Part shown: one piece after another, positions 36,556 to 45,830 of the stretch
Layout of the letters: each line of letters starts with the position of its first letter
Position numbering within the stretch: the stretch's first letter is position 1
Assembly: GCF_009866965.1 (NCBI RefSeq)
Contig: NZ_SPKJ01000018.1
Location: forward strand, 1 to 53,967
Length of the DNA stretch: 53,967 bases
From: Propylenella binzhouense
GTDB taxonomy: Bacteria > Pseudomonadota > Alphaproteobacteria > Rhizobiales > Afifellaceae
Reading direction: 5' to 3'
Notes under the pieces: generated by a model
Database searches by the model: none
The model's input: the letters and a program-made list of their open reading frames with translations, nothing else
What the model was told of the DNA's origin: nothing
Translations under genes and position numbers: made by a program

Positions 36556-37578
36556 TCAGCCGTCCTTGTTCCAGACCTCGACGAACTCGTTGGTGAACGC
36601 CTTGCTGAGATCCTGCTTCTCCTTGAGACCGTCGGAGGCGATGAGCGTCTCCTGCCAGGTCTCCCAGTTCGCCGGCGGCTGGTAGCCGTAGCCCTCGGCC
36701 TGGTCGCCGATATCCATCTTCACGAGCAGCTGGTCGAGGAGGGCATTGGCGAGCGCGGTGTCCTCGCCCTCCTGGGGATTGCCCGTCTTGGCATGCGCCA
36801 GCACCTTCTCGCGGTTCGCCGGGTCCATGCCGAACTTCGTGCCGCGCACGAGCGCGCGCCCGAAGCCCTCGATCACCTGCGGGTTCTCGGTCATGTAGGA
36901 GCGGAGCACGGCGAAGCCGTTTCCGAAGAAGGCCTTGAACGGCTCGGGCGTGATCTCCCGCAGCTTCAGGCCGCGCGTCGTCATGATGGCCGCGTCGCTG
37001 GTCGCCGCCGCATAGCCTTCGATGTCGCCGCGCTCGAAGGCGGCCGCCGCCGTGCCGCCGTCGCCGACGGGGAGGAAGGTGTAGTCCTTGCCCTCCTCCA
37101 TGCCGGCATCGGCGAGGATGGCGCGCGCGAACCCGACCTCCGCGCCGTCGGCCGTGCCGACGCCGATCACCTTGCCCTTCAGGTCCGCCGGCTTCTGGTA
37201 GTCCGACTCGTCGCGGACCACGATGCCGAAGATGCTCTTCGGGTTGAGATTGTAGATGAAGACGACGTCTTCGCCCCGCTCGCGCGCGGCGAGCACCGGC
37301 GCCGGCCCCGGCAGGCCGATCTGAGCCTGGCCGGCGGCCATCGCCTGGAGCACCTGAGACGAGCCGTCGACGGCCTGCACCGTGACGTTGAGGCCCTCCT
37401 CCCTCATGTAGCCTTCGCCGATCGCGACATGCATCGGCCAGACGTTGAGCGCCGACGGATTCGGCAGGACGACCGTGATTTCCTTCGTCTGCGCCGACGC
37501 CTCCCCGCCGGGCAGCGGCGCCAGCCAGAGGGCTGCGAGGGCTCCGAGTAGAGCGCCGAAGCGCCTTCCGCTATTCAT
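36556..37578 (-). CDS. ABC transporter substrate-binding protein (NMT1/SsuA-like)
   Basis: A 340-residue periplasmic binding protein of the NMT1/THI5/SsuA superfamily. A signal peptide (basic MNSGRR, hydrophobic core, cleavage after ASA near residue 30) precedes two lobes; typical segments are HVAIGEGYMREEGLNVTV and QAMAAGQAQIGLPGPAPVLAAR. Ligands in this family include sulfonates, nitrate, pyrimidine precursors and aromatic acids, so the cargo cannot be named. ATG 37578 follows GGGAGG at a good distance; the in-frame ATG at 37614 would spoil the signal peptide. It heads the operon. Confidence 0.9.
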   Translation of the reverse strand: MNSGRRFGALLGALAALWLAPLPGGEASAQTKEITVVLPNPSALNVWPMHVAIGEGYMREEGLNVTVQAVDGSSQVLQAMAAGQAQIGLPGPAPVLAARERGEDVVFIYNLNPKSIFGIVVRDESDYQKPADLKGKVIGVGTADGAEVGFARAILADAGMEEGKDYTFLPVGDGGTAAAAFERGDIEGYAAATSDAAIMTTRGLKLREITPEPFKAFFGNGFAVLRSYMTENPQVIEGFGRALVRGTKFGMDPANREKVLAHAKTGNPQEGEDTALANALLDQLLVKMDIGDQAEGYGYQPPANWETWQETLIASDGLKEKQDLSKAFTNEFVEVWNKDG

Positions 37579-37696
37579 GTCTTTCCTCCCGCTGAACCTG
37601 TGTTCTTCCAGCAACTAGACGTGCCGGTTCACCGATTGTGCATCGGAACCGCAGGCTGTCAAAACGATCGCGTGACCGCCGCTCACGATTTCGGGA

Positions 37697-38581
37697 TCAA
37701 CTCCGGGTGATGGACGGCCAATAGGCGGCGAGCGTGCCCGCATCGCGCCCCGCCCAGCCGCTGCGAGCCGCGTCCTCGTAGACGGCGAGCGCGCTCTCGG
37801 CGAGCGGAAGCCCGTAGCCGAGACGGTCCGCCTCGCCGATCATGGTTCTCAGGTCCTTGAGCAGCGTCTCGACCGTGAAGGAGGGAGGCGGCTCCTCGCC
37901 CGCCAGCGCCGTCGCGATGGCCGGGCCGCGCGCCTTCAGAAGGTTGGGCCCGCCGGTCGTATCGGCGAGGAGATCGATGAGCCAGGCCGTGTCGACGCCG
38001 AGATGGCGCGAGAGCGCGTAGGCCTCCCCGAGCGCCTGGAAATAGAGCATCAGCGGAAGGTTCACGGTGAGCTTCACGCTCGCGCCGGAACCCGCCGGCC
38101 CGATATGCTCGACGCGCCGGCACAGGCAGTCGAGGATCGGCCGCGCCCGGGCGACGGCCTCCGCGCTGCCGCCGGCAAGGCCGATCAGGCGGCCCTGGCG
38201 GGCCGGGCCGACCGACCCGCTGACGGCGCATTCCACGAAGGCGGCGCCCTTCGCCCCGACTGCTTCCGACAGCCGCATCTGCGTCGCGGGCGGCACCGTG
38301 CTCATCTCGATGAAGAGCTGGCCCGCCACGTCGCCCGACAGGAGCCCCTCCGGTCCGCGATAGACCGCCTCCACCGCCTCGCTGTCCGTGACGATCGAGA
38401 TCACCGCTTCGACCGCGCCTGCGAGCGCGGCGGGCGTTTCGGCCACCTCCGCCCCGGAGCCGGCGAGCGCCTCCGCCTTCGCCCGTGTCCGGTTCCAGAC
38501 CACGAGTTCGTGGCCGCATTCCGCGAGCCGGTCGGCGAAGGCCTTGCCCATCGCGCCGAGCCCGACGATTCCGATCCGCAT
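37697..38581 (-). CDS. NAD(P)-dependent 3-hydroxyacid dehydrogenase (HIBADH family)
   Basis: A 294-residue beta-hydroxyacid dehydrogenase. GLGAMG (7-12) begins the Rossmann fold, and NRT (30-32) after the second strand favours NADP(H). The substrate motif is VECAVSGSVGPARQGRL and the catalytic lysine is K170 (GASVKLTVN). Relatives act on 3-hydroxyisobutyrate, tartronate semialdehyde, succinic semialdehyde or glyoxylate; the substrate here is unresolved. It lies 118 bases upstream of the ABC operon on the same strand; a functional link is possible but unproven. Confidence 0.88.
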   Translation of the reverse strand: MRIGIVGLGAMGKAFADRLAECGHELVVWNRTRAKAEALAGSGAEVAETPAALAGAVEAVISIVTDSEAVEAVYRGPEGLLSGDVAGQLFIEMSTVPPATQMRLSEAVGAKGAAFVECAVSGSVGPARQGRLIGLAGGSAEAVARARPILDCLCRRVEHIGPAGSGASVKLTVNLPLMLYFQALGEAYALSRHLGVDTAWLIDLLADTTGGPNLLKARGPAIATALAGEEPPPSFTVETLLKDLRTMIGEADRLGYGLPLAESALAVYEDAARSGWAGRDAGTLAAYWPSITRS

Positions 38582-38664
38582 CGCGCTCCCCTCCCCTTTT
38601 CAGGCGGAGGCTAGCACGGTCGGCCGGGACCGCCGATCGGCCGTCCGATCACAGGATTGTCAGG

Positions 38665-39531
38665 TCAGATCTCGTCCTTCACCTGGGCATGCGAGAGCAT
38701 GGTGAAGAGCGCGGTCCCGCCGAAGATGTTGCCGATCAGCACCGGGACCGTGAAGTTGGCGAGCATCGCCCCGAACCCGAGCTCTCCCGACAGGACGAGC
38801 AGGAACGCCTCGACGCTCCCGGCGACGATGTGGGTGAACCCGGCCGCGGCGATGAGCCAGGTGATCATCGTGATGACGAGGAACCGGCTCGATTCGGCGC
38901 TCGGCAGGAGCCAGACCATGGTGGCGATCAGGAAACCCGAGCTGACGCCCATGAAGAGCATCTCCCACCAGCCCTTCTCCATCATGTGGCGCGAGATTTC
39001 GAGCATGGCCTGGCGGATATCGTCGTCGAGGACGGGCCCGAAGCTGCAGAAGAGCGCGGCCACGAAGGTGCCGACCATGTTCGCCGCGAAGACGACGGAC
39101 CACAGCCGGGCGAGGCGGAGAAGGTTGCCGGCCGTCAGCTTGCGGGCGACCGGAAGGACGACGGTGATGGTGTTCTCGGTGAAGAGCTGCTGGTGCGCGA
39201 GCACCACGATCAGGAAGCCCACGCTGTAGCCGAGGCTGTCGACGAGGGGCCGCCATTCGGCCGCGGGCAGGTGGATCCGGAGAACGGCCTGCGCGAGAAC
39301 CGAAAAGCTGATCGAGAGGCCGGCCGCCATGCCCGACCACCAGAGCGAGCTGAGCGGCCGGTCGAGCTCCTCCTCGCCCTGCTGGCGGACGATCTCGTAG
39401 ATCACCGGCGTCCGCAGCCGGAGCCGCTCCTCCACCTCCTTCGCCTCGTCGGCGCTGATCGCCTTGTTCTCGGCCTGGATCTCGGCGGCCTTTTCGCGGC
39501 GGCTCTTCGCCCGTTCCGGCTCGTGCGTCAT
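38665..39531 (-). CDS. Formate/nitrite transporter family protein (YfdC-like)
   Basis: A 288-residue FNT-family membrane protein with about six predicted helices after a charged, probably coiled N-terminal segment (MTHEPERAKSRREKAAEIQAENKAISADE, in parts). It resembles E. coli YfdC more than the formate channel FocA: pore-line segments such as LFTENTITVVLP and GFTHIVAGSVEAF are seen. Substrate unknown. ATG 39531 is chosen because the longer frame to 39624 adds a low-complexity, Arg/Pro-rich stretch. Confidence 0.88.
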   Translation of the reverse strand: MTHEPERAKSRREKAAEIQAENKAISADEAKEVEERLRLRTPVIYEIVRQQGEEELDRPLSSLWWSGMAAGLSISFSVLAQAVLRIHLPAAEWRPLVDSLGYSVGFLIVVLAHQQLFTENTITVVLPVARKLTAGNLLRLARLWSVVFAANMVGTFVAALFCSFGPVLDDDIRQAMLEISRHMMEKGWWEMLFMGVSSGFLIATMVWLLPSAESSRFLVITMITWLIAAAGFTHIVAGSVEAFLLVLSGELGFGAMLANFTVPVLIGNIFGGTALFTMLSHAQVKDEI

Positions 39532-39676
39532 GAAGGGGCGTGCACCTCGCGATTGCGGCGACTGCAGCGCCGGACGTGGGAAGGTTAGGCGGCACGGCGG
39601 GAAAGGCGAGAGGCGCGGGCGCAATTTCGCCTTTCCGACCAGGAGTCGCCCCCGCTCCGAGCGGCGCGGCCTTCCC

Positions 39677-39705
39677 TTGTTGATGCCCGGTTGCCGGTGT
39701 TAGAG
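39677..39705 (+). promoter_or_regulatory. Possible sigma-70 promoter for the rnd-lpt genes
   Basis: TTGTTG (39677-39682), 17 bases, TTAGAG (39700-39705), in the 237-base gap before the RNase D gene. The match is moderate and no TSS evidence is available. Confidence 0.35.
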
Positions 39706-39768
39706 CGGAGCCGTGAGGCCGGGCGCCTCGCCGGCCCTGTCCAATCCTCGCACCGGAGCTCCCCAGCC

Positions 39769-40383
39769 GTGACGATCCGCTTCCATGTCGGCGATCTGCC
39801 GGACCTTTCCCGCTATACCGGAGCGGTCGCGATCGACACCGAGACGATGGGACTGCGCCCGGGACGCGACCGCCTCTGCCTCGTCCAGCTCTCGCCCGGC
39901 GACGGCACGGTGGATGTCGTGCAGATCCTGCAGGGCCAGCGCGAGGCGCCGAACCTGGTCGCGCTGCTTTCCGACCCCGAACGGCCCAAGATCTTCCACT
40001 ATGCGCGGTTCGACGTCGCCGTGCTGCGCCACACGTTCGGAATCGTGACGGCCCCCGTCTTCTGCACCAAGATCGCCTCCCGCCTCGTGCGCACCTATAC
40101 CGACCGGCACGGCCTCAAGGACCTCGCGCGCGAGCTGCTCGGCATCGAGCTCAGCAAGCAGCAGCAATCCTCCGACTGGGGCGCTCCGGTGCTCTCCGAG
40201 GCGCAGCTCGACTATGCCGCCTCCGACGTGCTCTATCTCCATGCCATGAAGGAGGTGCTCGAGACGCGGCTCGCGCGCGAGGGCCGGCGCCACATCGCGG
40301 ATGCCTGCTTCGCGTTCCTTGCGACCCGCGCCGAGCTCGATCTCCTCGGCTGGGAGGACACGGACATCTTCGCGCATAGCTGA
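39769..40383 (+). CDS. rnd: RNase D-type 3'-5' exoribonuclease
   Basis: A 204-residue DEDD exonuclease with only the catalytic domain; the HRDC domains of E. coli RNase D (375 residues) are absent, as is common for this alphaproteobacterial paralogue. Exo I is AIDTETMG (D23, E25), Exo II lies in FHYARFDVAVL and Exo III is YAASDVLYL. GTG 39769 starts the conserved TIRFHVGDLPDL segment; the ATG at 39691 adds 26 residues without conservation. Likely role in tRNA/rRNA 3' processing. lptC follows after 71 bases. Confidence 0.9.
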   Translation: MTIRFHVGDLPDLSRYTGAVAIDTETMGLRPGRDRLCLVQLSPGDGTVDVVQILQGQREAPNLVALLSDPERPKIFHYARFDVAVLRHTFGIVTAPVFCTKIASRLVRTYTDRHGLKDLARELLGIELSKQQQSSDWGAPVLSEAQLDYAASDVLYLHAMKEVLETRLAREGRRHIADACFAFLATRAELDLLGWEDTDIFAHS

Positions 40384-40454
40384 GCCCGCCGGCCGCACCG
40401 ACGGCGGGACGCCATCAAAACACCATACCGGCCGCGATAAGGCCCGGGCGACAC

Positions 40455-41189
40455 ATGGACTGGCAAGCTGACGGCACGATGGCAGCTCCGTCGATCGGGG
40501 CGCCCTGGCAGACGACGAAGGAGACGCGCCGCCGGCTCCAGCGCTTCCGCGCGGCACGCCGGCATTCGCGTCTCGTCCGGATCCTCCGGCGCCTGCTGCC
40601 GGTCTCGGGCGTCCTCGTCATCGTGGCGATCGGCCTCGCGGTACGGCTCGCCGCCCCCGGGGACTTCGACGTCTCGGTCGCGCGCACGACCGTGACGCGC
40701 AACTCCGTCATCATGGAGAACCCGAGGCTTTCCGGCTTCGACCGCTTCAACCGCGAATATACGGTCACCGCCGACACCGCGACGCAGCTCCTCTCGGCGC
40801 CCGACGAGGTGGTGCTCGACGGCATCAACGCCCATCTCATCCTGCCGGGCCGGGGCACGGCCGACGTCATCGCGGCGGCGGGCACGTTCAACAACGCACA
40901 GAGCAAGCTCGACCTTCGAAACGGCGTGGAAGTCCGCTCCAGCGAAGGTTACGCCTTGCATATGCAGGATGCCGACATCGATATGAAGGGCGGAACGCTC
41001 GCGACATCGAAGCCGGTCCGGATCGAGTATCAGGACAGCGTGACGGTGGCCGAGGGCTTGCATGTCTCGGAGGGCGGCGAGGTGATCGTGCTCGACGGGA
41101 ACGTCCGGACCAATCTGATGCCCCCGAAGCGCGCTGCGGCGACGGGCACGGGCGAAACCGAAGAGCCGCAACCGGGGGATCGGGAATGA
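40455..41189 (+). CDS. lptC: LPS export ABC transporter periplasmic protein LptC
   Basis: Bitopic inner-membrane protein (244 residues) linking LptBFG to LptA in lipopolysaccharide export. A basic cytoplasmic N terminus is followed by one membrane helix (~46-66) and a periplasmic beta-jellyroll ([37 protein letters not shown] in parts). ATG 40455 gives the first in-frame start; Met9 is possible. The stop overlaps lptA by 4 bases. Confidence 0.92.
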   Translation: MDWQADGTMAAPSIGAPWQTTKETRRRLQRFRAARRHSRLVRILRRLLPVSGVLVIVAIGLAVRLAAPGDFDVSVARTTVTRNSVIMENPRLSGFDRFNREYTVTADTATQLLSAPDEVVLDGINAHLILPGRGTADVIAAAGTFNNAQSKLDLRNGVEVRSSEGYALHMQDADIDMKGGTLATSKPVRIEYQDSVTVAEGLHVSEGGEVIVLDGNVRTNLMPPKRAAATGTGETEEPQPGDRE

Positions 41190-41767
41190 CCAGACTGCCG
41201 CAGGCGATCCTTGTCGCCGCCTTCGCCGCCGCCGTCGCGGCCGGCCCCGCTTCGACCGCGTCCGCGCAGGGCTTCGGCGAGGCCTTCACCGGCCTTTCGA
41301 CCGACTCCGACCAGCCGATCCAGATCGAGGCGGACCAGCTCGAGGTGCAGGATGCCAAGAAGCTCGCCATCTACCGCGGCAATGTCCGCGTCCTCCAGGG
41401 CAACACCGTCCTGAAGACGGCCGAGCTCCGCGTCTACTACACCGGGCGGCCGGGCGGCGGCGCGGCGCAGAGCGCGAGTACATCCACCCCGCAGGGCGGC
41501 CCCGCCGGGTCGAGCGTGGAGAGGATCGAGGCCTATGGCGGCGTGGTGGTGCAGTCCGACACCCAGACCGCGACCGGCAACCGCGCCGTCTTCGAGATGG
41601 CGAAGGATACGGTGACGCTGATCGGCAATGTCGTGCTGACGGAGGCGGACAACGTCGTGCGCGGCGAGCGGCTCGTCGTCAACCTGAAGACGAAGGAAGC
41701 GAAGGTCGAGGGCGGCCGCGTCCAGACCATCCTCGCGCCGTCGCGGACGGAAGGCCAGGCGCGTTGA
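41186..41767 (+). CDS. lptA: LPS transport periplasmic protein LptA
   Basis: Periplasmic bridge protein (193 residues) carrying LPS from LptC to LptD. A signal peptide with cleavage near ASTASA (residue ~27) precedes the OstA-like beta fold: [32 protein letters not shown] and [20 protein letters not shown] Ser/Gly-rich insert lies at ~90-112. Start ATGA overlaps lptC and the stop overlaps the lptB TTG start, so all three are translationally coupled. Confidence 0.94.
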   Translation: MTRLPQAILVAAFAAAVAAGPASTASAQGFGEAFTGLSTDSDQPIQIEADQLEVQDAKKLAIYRGNVRVLQGNTVLKTAELRVYYTGRPGGGAAQSASTSTPQGGPAGSSVERIEAYGGVVVQSDTQTATGNRAVFEMAKDTVTLIGNVVLTEADNVVRGERLVVNLKTKEAKVEGGRVQTILAPSRTEGQAR

Positions 41768-42666
41768 ACGATGCCGCGCCTCCCCGGCCGGCGGCCGCAT
41801 ACGGAGCGGCTCTGCGCCAAGAGGCGGCCACCCGGCCGTCCGGGCTCGGACCGATCGGCCGCATCCTGGGCTTCGGCCGAGGCCGCGGGACGCCCGCGCG
41901 GCCGGACGACGAACCGCTCGACGGTCCACCCATCCAGGGCGCCCAGGGCTGGCTCGTCGCGCGCGGCCTCAGGCGGAGCTTCAAGAAGCGGGTCGTGGTC
42001 GAGAACGTCTCGCTCGCCGTCCGGCAGGGCGAGGCGGTCGGCCTGCTCGGTCCGAACGGGGCGGGCAAGACCACCGTCTTCTACATGATCACCGGCCTGA
42101 TCCGCGCCGAGGCAGGGCGGATCGAGCTCGACGGCTACGACATCACGCCGTTCCCGATGTACCAGCGGGCGCGGCTCGGCATCGGCTACCTCCCGCAGGA
42201 AGCCTCGATCTTCCGCGGGCTCAGCGTGGAGGACAACATCCGCGCGGTGCTCGAGATCGTCGAGCCGGACCGCCGGCGGCGCGAGGCGGAGCTCGACGGC
42301 CTGCTCGCCGAGTTCCACATCGAGCATCTGAGAAAGTCCCCCTCGATCGCGCTTTCGGGCGGCGAGCGCAGGCGGTGCGAGATCGCCCGCGCGCTCGCAA
42401 GCCGGCCGGCCTTCATCCTGCTCGACGAGCCCTTCGCGGGCATCGATCCGATCGCCGTCGGCGACATCCAGACGCTGGTCCGCCACCTCACCAACCGCGG
42501 CATCGGCGTGCTCATCACCGACCACAATGTCCGCGAGACGCTCGGCCTCATCGACCGCGCCTACATCATCCATTCCGGCCGGGTGCTGACGGAGGGCCGT
42601 CCGGCCGCGATCATCGCAAACCCCGAAGTCCGGCGCGTCTATCTCGGCGAACAGTTCAGGCTTTGA
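41764..42666 (+). CDS. lptB: LPS export ABC transporter ATP-binding protein LptB with N-terminal extension
   Basis: ATPase powering LPS extraction with LptFG. Walker A is GPNGAGKT (96-103), the Q-loop lies in [13 protein letters not shown], the signature is LSGGERRR and Walker B is [20 protein letters not shown] contains the H-loop. The protein has 300 residues against ~240 in E. coli because ~60 Pro/Ala/Arg-rich residues precede the ABC domain. The only start that gives this length is TTG 41764 overlapping the lptA stop (TTGA). A shorter product from an internal start cannot be excluded. Confidence 0.93.
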   Translation: MNDAAPPRPAAAYGAALRQEAATRPSGLGPIGRILGFGRGRGTPARPDDEPLDGPPIQGAQGWLVARGLRRSFKKRVVVENVSLAVRQGEAVGLLGPNGAGKTTVFYMITGLIRAEAGRIELDGYDITPFPMYQRARLGIGYLPQEASIFRGLSVEDNIRAVLEIVEPDRRRREAELDGLLAEFHIEHLRKSPSIALSGGERRRCEIARALASRPAFILLDEPFAGIDPIAVGDIQTLVRHLTNRGIGVLITDHNVRETLGLIDRAYIIHSGRVLTEGRPAAIIANPEVRRVYLGEQFRL

Positions 42667-42745
42667 CTCGCAATTTGCCCCGGCTATGGTGGCCTCGTGG
42701 CCGGCGGGGGCACTGATCGAGCCGGCGAACCGGGGCGTCTGCATC

Positions 42746-44191
42746 ATGGGTCTCTCCGTCAATCTGCAGCTGAGGCAGAGCCAGTCGCTCGTCATCACGC
42801 CGCAGCTCATGCAGGCGATCAGGCTCCTTCAGATGACGAGCCTGGAGCTCGACCGATTCATCGAGGCGGAGCTGGAGCAGAACCCGCTGCTGGAGCGCGC
42901 GGAGGCGGAGGAGAGCGCCCGCGGCGAGGCCGAGCCGCAGGCGTCCGCCCCGGAGGAGGGCGGGCTCGACCTCGATGCCGGCGCCGAGCGCGAGCCGGCC
43001 GAGCCCGATGTCGACCTGCCGCCCTATGCGCCCGAATCCGCCCGCCTCGCGACCGCGGCGGCCGCACCGGAATGGTCGGCCATCGAGGAGCGGGTGGCGG
43101 CCACGGAGAGTCTCGAGGCGTTCATCGAGCGCCAGATCGACAACCGTCTCGCGGACGAGCGCGACCGCTTCATCGCGCGCGTCCTGCTCGGCCATCTCGA
43201 CCAGGCCGGCTATCTCGTCGCCGATCTCGGCGCGATCGCCGAAGAGCTCGGCGCGCCGCCCTGCCGGATCGAGCGGGTCCTCGCGGCGTGCCAGACGTTC
43301 GAGCCGACGGGCGTCTTCGCGCGCTCGCTGCGGGAATGCCTCGCGCTGCAGCTCGCCGAGCGGAACCGGCTCGACCCCGCCATGCAGGCGCTCCTCGACA
43401 ATCTCGCTTTGCTCGCCGCCCGCAACACGGCCGCCCTCCGGCTCGCCTGCGGGGTGGACGCCGAGGACCTCGCGCAGATGGTGGCCGAGATCAGGGCGCT
43501 CGACCCGAAGCCCGGCGCGGCCTTCGCGTCGGAGCCCGTCGAGCCGCTCGTGCCCGACGTGCTGGTGCGTCCGGCCTCCGACGGCGGCTGGCTCGTCGAG
43601 CTCAACGAGGCCAATCTTCCGCGCGTGCTCATCGACCGGGCGAGCTACGCCCAGTTCGTCGGGCGCGGCGACGGCGAAACCCGCCGCTTCGTCGCCGACT
43701 GCCTGCAGAAGGCGAACTGGCTCGTCCGCAGCCTCGACCAGCGCTCCCGCACCATCCTCAAGGTCTCGGCCGAGATCGTGCGCCAGCAGGAGGGCTTCCT
43801 CGCCCATGGCGTCTGCGCGCTGAAGCCGCTCAACCTCCGCATGATCGCGGATGCGGTGGGTGTCCATGAATCGACGGTGAGCCGCGCGACCGCCGGCAAG
43901 ACGATGGCGACGCCCCGCGGCATCTTCGAGCTGAAGTTCTTCTTCTCGACGGCGCTTCCGGCGAGCGGCGGCGGCGAGGCGCATTCCGCCGAATCCGTGA
44001 AGCACCGCATCCGCACCCTGATCGCCGGCGAACGTCCGGAGGCCGTCCTTTCCGACGATTCCATCGTCGAGATGCTCAATTCCGACGGGATCGAGATCGC
44101 CCGCCGGACCGTGGCGAAATACCGGGAGATGATGGGCATCGCGTCCTCGGTTCAGCGCAGGCGGGAGAAGCGGGCGGAGCTCGCGTCCTGA
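42746..44191 (+). CDS. rpoN: RNA polymerase sigma-54 factor RpoN
   Basis: Sigma-54 for -24/-12 promoters (nitrogen and related genes), 481 residues. Region I is the Gln-rich LQLRQSQSLVITPQLMQAI; an acidic region II (~50-100) follows; region III ends with the HTH (ADAVGVHESTVSRA) and the RpoN box ARRTVAKYRE (452-461). ATG 42746 begins the conserved N terminus; the ATG at 42686 adds 20 residues and overlaps a region without a good ribosome site. Position between lptB and hpf is standard. Confidence 0.97.
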   Translation: MGLSVNLQLRQSQSLVITPQLMQAIRLLQMTSLELDRFIEAELEQNPLLERAEAEESARGEAEPQASAPEEGGLDLDAGAEREPAEPDVDLPPYAPESARLATAAAAPEWSAIEERVAATESLEAFIERQIDNRLADERDRFIARVLLGHLDQAGYLVADLGAIAEELGAPPCRIERVLAACQTFEPTGVFARSLRECLALQLAERNRLDPAMQALLDNLALLAARNTAALRLACGVDAEDLAQMVAEIRALDPKPGAAFASEPVEPLVPDVLVRPASDGGWLVELNEANLPRVLIDRASYAQFVGRGDGETRRFVADCLQKANWLVRSLDQRSRTILKVSAEIVRQQEGFLAHGVCALKPLNLRMIADAVGVHESTVSRATAGKTMATPRGIFELKFFFSTALPASGGGEAHSAESVKHRIRTLIAGERPEAVLSDDSIVEMLNSDGIEIARRTVAKYREMMGIASSVQRRREKRAELAS

Positions 44192-44214
44192 GCGGCGGGC
44201 CGCCGGGCGGCGCA

Positions 44215-44243
44215 TTGACTTGGTGCGGATGCGCGATTACACG
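44215..44243 (+). promoter_or_regulatory. Possible sigma-70 promoter for hpf-ptsN
   Basis: TTGACT (44215-44220), exactly 17 bases, TACACG (44238-44243), 74 bases upstream of the hpf start. The -35 is strong and the -10 is weak. Confidence 0.45.
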
Positions 44244-44316
44244 TCCGGCCCTCATCGGGGACCCGTCAGCGCTCGGATCCGGTTCCGATAGAATGTCGCA
44301 ACGGATGCAGGACATC

Positions 44317-44910
44317 ATGGCGCTGAAGATTTCCGGCAAGAACTTCGATATCGGGCAAGCGTTGCGCAGCCGTATAGAGACCGAAGTTCGCGACGCCGTG
44401 GGAAAGTACTTCGACGGCAGCTTCTCCGGACACGTCACGATCGGCAAGAACAGCCGCATCTTCGAGACCGAGTGCGCGCTCCACCTCGACACCGGGATCG
44501 TGTTCGAGGCGCGGGCGGAGGCGCCCGACGCCACGCTGAGCTTCGACCAGGCGGCGACCCGCCTCGAGAAGCGGCTGCGGCGCTACAAGCGGCGGCTGAA
44601 GGGCCACAAGCGGGCCCCGCAGGAGGCCGAGCTTTCCGAGGCGGCCACCTTCCTGCTCACGCCGCCGGCGGAAGAAGACGAGGTGGCGGACGATTACGCC
44701 CCGGCCATCGTGGCCGAGACGCGCACGGTGCTCCGCACGCTGTCGGTCAGCGCCGCCGTCCTGGAGCTCGACAGGGTCGAAACGCCCGTCGTGGTCTTCC
44801 GCAATCAGAGCCACGGCGGCATCAACGTCGTCTACCGACGCCCGGACGGCCATTTCGGCTGGATCGACCCGGTGCTCGTGGACGGCGTCGCCGCGGCCGG
44901 ATCGGGTTGA
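44317..44910 (+). CDS. hpf: Ribosome hibernation promoting factor, long form
   Basis: A 197-residue long-form HPF that dimerises ribosomes into inactive 100S particles under starvation. The N-terminal YfiA-like domain (1-~105: KISGKNFDIGQALRSRIE, KYFDGSFSGHVTIGKNS in parts) binds the 30S; the C-terminal domain (~140-197: VVFRNQSHGGINVVYRRPDGHFGWIDP in parts) mediates dimerisation. ATG 44317 matches the family start and has AGGA upstream; ATGs at 44293 and 44305 are also in frame. Confidence 0.94.
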   Translation: MALKISGKNFDIGQALRSRIETEVRDAVGKYFDGSFSGHVTIGKNSRIFETECALHLDTGIVFEARAEAPDATLSFDQAATRLEKRLRRYKRRLKGHKRAPQEAELSEAATFLLTPPAEEDEVADDYAPAIVAETRTVLRTLSVSAAVLELDRVETPVVVFRNQSHGGINVVYRRPDGHFGWIDPVLVDGVAAAGSG

Positions 44911-44958
44911 CGACGTGCGCGCCCGCGCGAACGCCAGGGCCCCTCAAGAGGAACCCTC

Positions 44959-45426
44959 ATGGATCTGAGCGATCTACTGACGCCTGATTCGGTGCTCCCG
45001 GCGCTCAAGGCGCAGAGCAAGAAGCAGGTGATCCAGGACCTGAGCGAGAAGGCCTCGCGGCTGACCGGCATTCCGGAGCGCGAAATCTTCGACACCATCC
45101 TGCAGCGCGAGCGGCTCGGCTCGACCGGCGTCGGTCACGGCGTCGCCATTCCGCACGGAAAGCTCGCCGCCGTGACGAAGCTGACGGGCGTCTTCGCCCG
45201 CCTCGCCCGACCGGTCGAATTCGATTCCCTCGACGAGCAGCCGGTCGATCTCGTCTTCCTGCTGCTCGCACCGGAGAGCGCCGGCGCGGACCACCTGAAG
45301 GCGCTGGCGCGCATCGCCCGGGTGCTGCGCGATCCGAACTTCGCCCAGAAGCTGCGGTCGACCGCGGACGCCAAGGCGCTCTATGCGCTGCTGATCAAGC
45401 CGACGCCGGAAACCAACGCCGCCTGA
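44959..45426 (+). CDS. ptsN: PTS IIA-like nitrogen regulatory protein PtsN (EIIA-Ntr)
   Basis: A 155-residue EIIA-type phosphocarrier of the nitrogen PTS, a regulator rather than sugar transporter. The phosphorylated His is H66 in VAIPHGKL; LTPDSVLPALKAQSKKQVIQ begins the domain. It accepts phosphate through NPr from EI-Ntr (PtsP) and influences potassium and nitrogen control. It lies 48 bases after hpf in the usual rpoN-hpf-ptsN order. Confidence 0.97.
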   Translation: MDLSDLLTPDSVLPALKAQSKKQVIQDLSEKASRLTGIPEREIFDTILQRERLGSTGVGHGVAIPHGKLAAVTKLTGVFARLARPVEFDSLDEQPVDLVFLLLAPESAGADHLKALARIARVLRDPNFAQKLRSTADAKALYALLIKPTPETNAA

Positions 45427-45515
45427 GCGGCGGGACCTCTTCCTCTTCCAGAATGCATTCCGGCCAGACCGGTGCAGGGGCGCAGCGGCGCCGGCCCGGC
45501 GCTGCCGGAAGGCCC

Positions 45516-45544
45516 GCCGGGCGCTTCGCAAGGTCGCGCCCGGC
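45516..45544. terminator. Bidirectional terminator between ptsN and the DUF1150 gene
   Basis: A perfect 9-bp stem (GCCGGGCGC and complement) with an 11-base loop sits between two convergent genes. A further dyad (GCAGCG...CGCTGC) lies at ~45483-45504. No U-runs. Confidence 0.55.
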
Positions 45545-45555
45545 AGGACGATTCG

Positions 45556-45810
45556 TCAGTGGACGCTCACCGTCTCGAGGTCGTGCTCGCTCGCATTGGC
45601 GAGCGCGGCCGCCCGGTTGTCGGTCAGCATGATGGGCTTGCCCTCGGCGCTGATCAGCGCCCAGAGGTCCATCCCGGGCTCGAGCTGGGGCGCCTGCGGG
45701 AAGATGGCGCGCACCTCCTCGGACCGGATCTGCCTCAGATAGGCGATCTCCCCGCCCCCGAGCCGTTCGAACACCTCGGCCGGCATCGCCTTCGACTGCG
45801 TTTCTGCCAT
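45556..45810 (-). CDS. DUF1150 family small protein
   Basis: An 84-residue soluble protein of the DUF1150 family, conserved in alphaproteobacteria with no established function; the core FERLGGGEIAYLRQIRSEEV is followed by PGMDLWALISAEGKPIMLTDNRAAA. It follows hsp20 by 20 bases, the same pairing seen across the order, so it probably belongs to the heat-shock response. Confidence 0.9.
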   Translation of the reverse strand: MAETQSKAMPAEVFERLGGGEIAYLRQIRSEEVRAIFPQAPQLEPGMDLWALISAEGKPIMLTDNRAAALANASEHDLETVSVH

Positions 45811-45830
45811 TGTGGTCTCCTTGATGGGTC

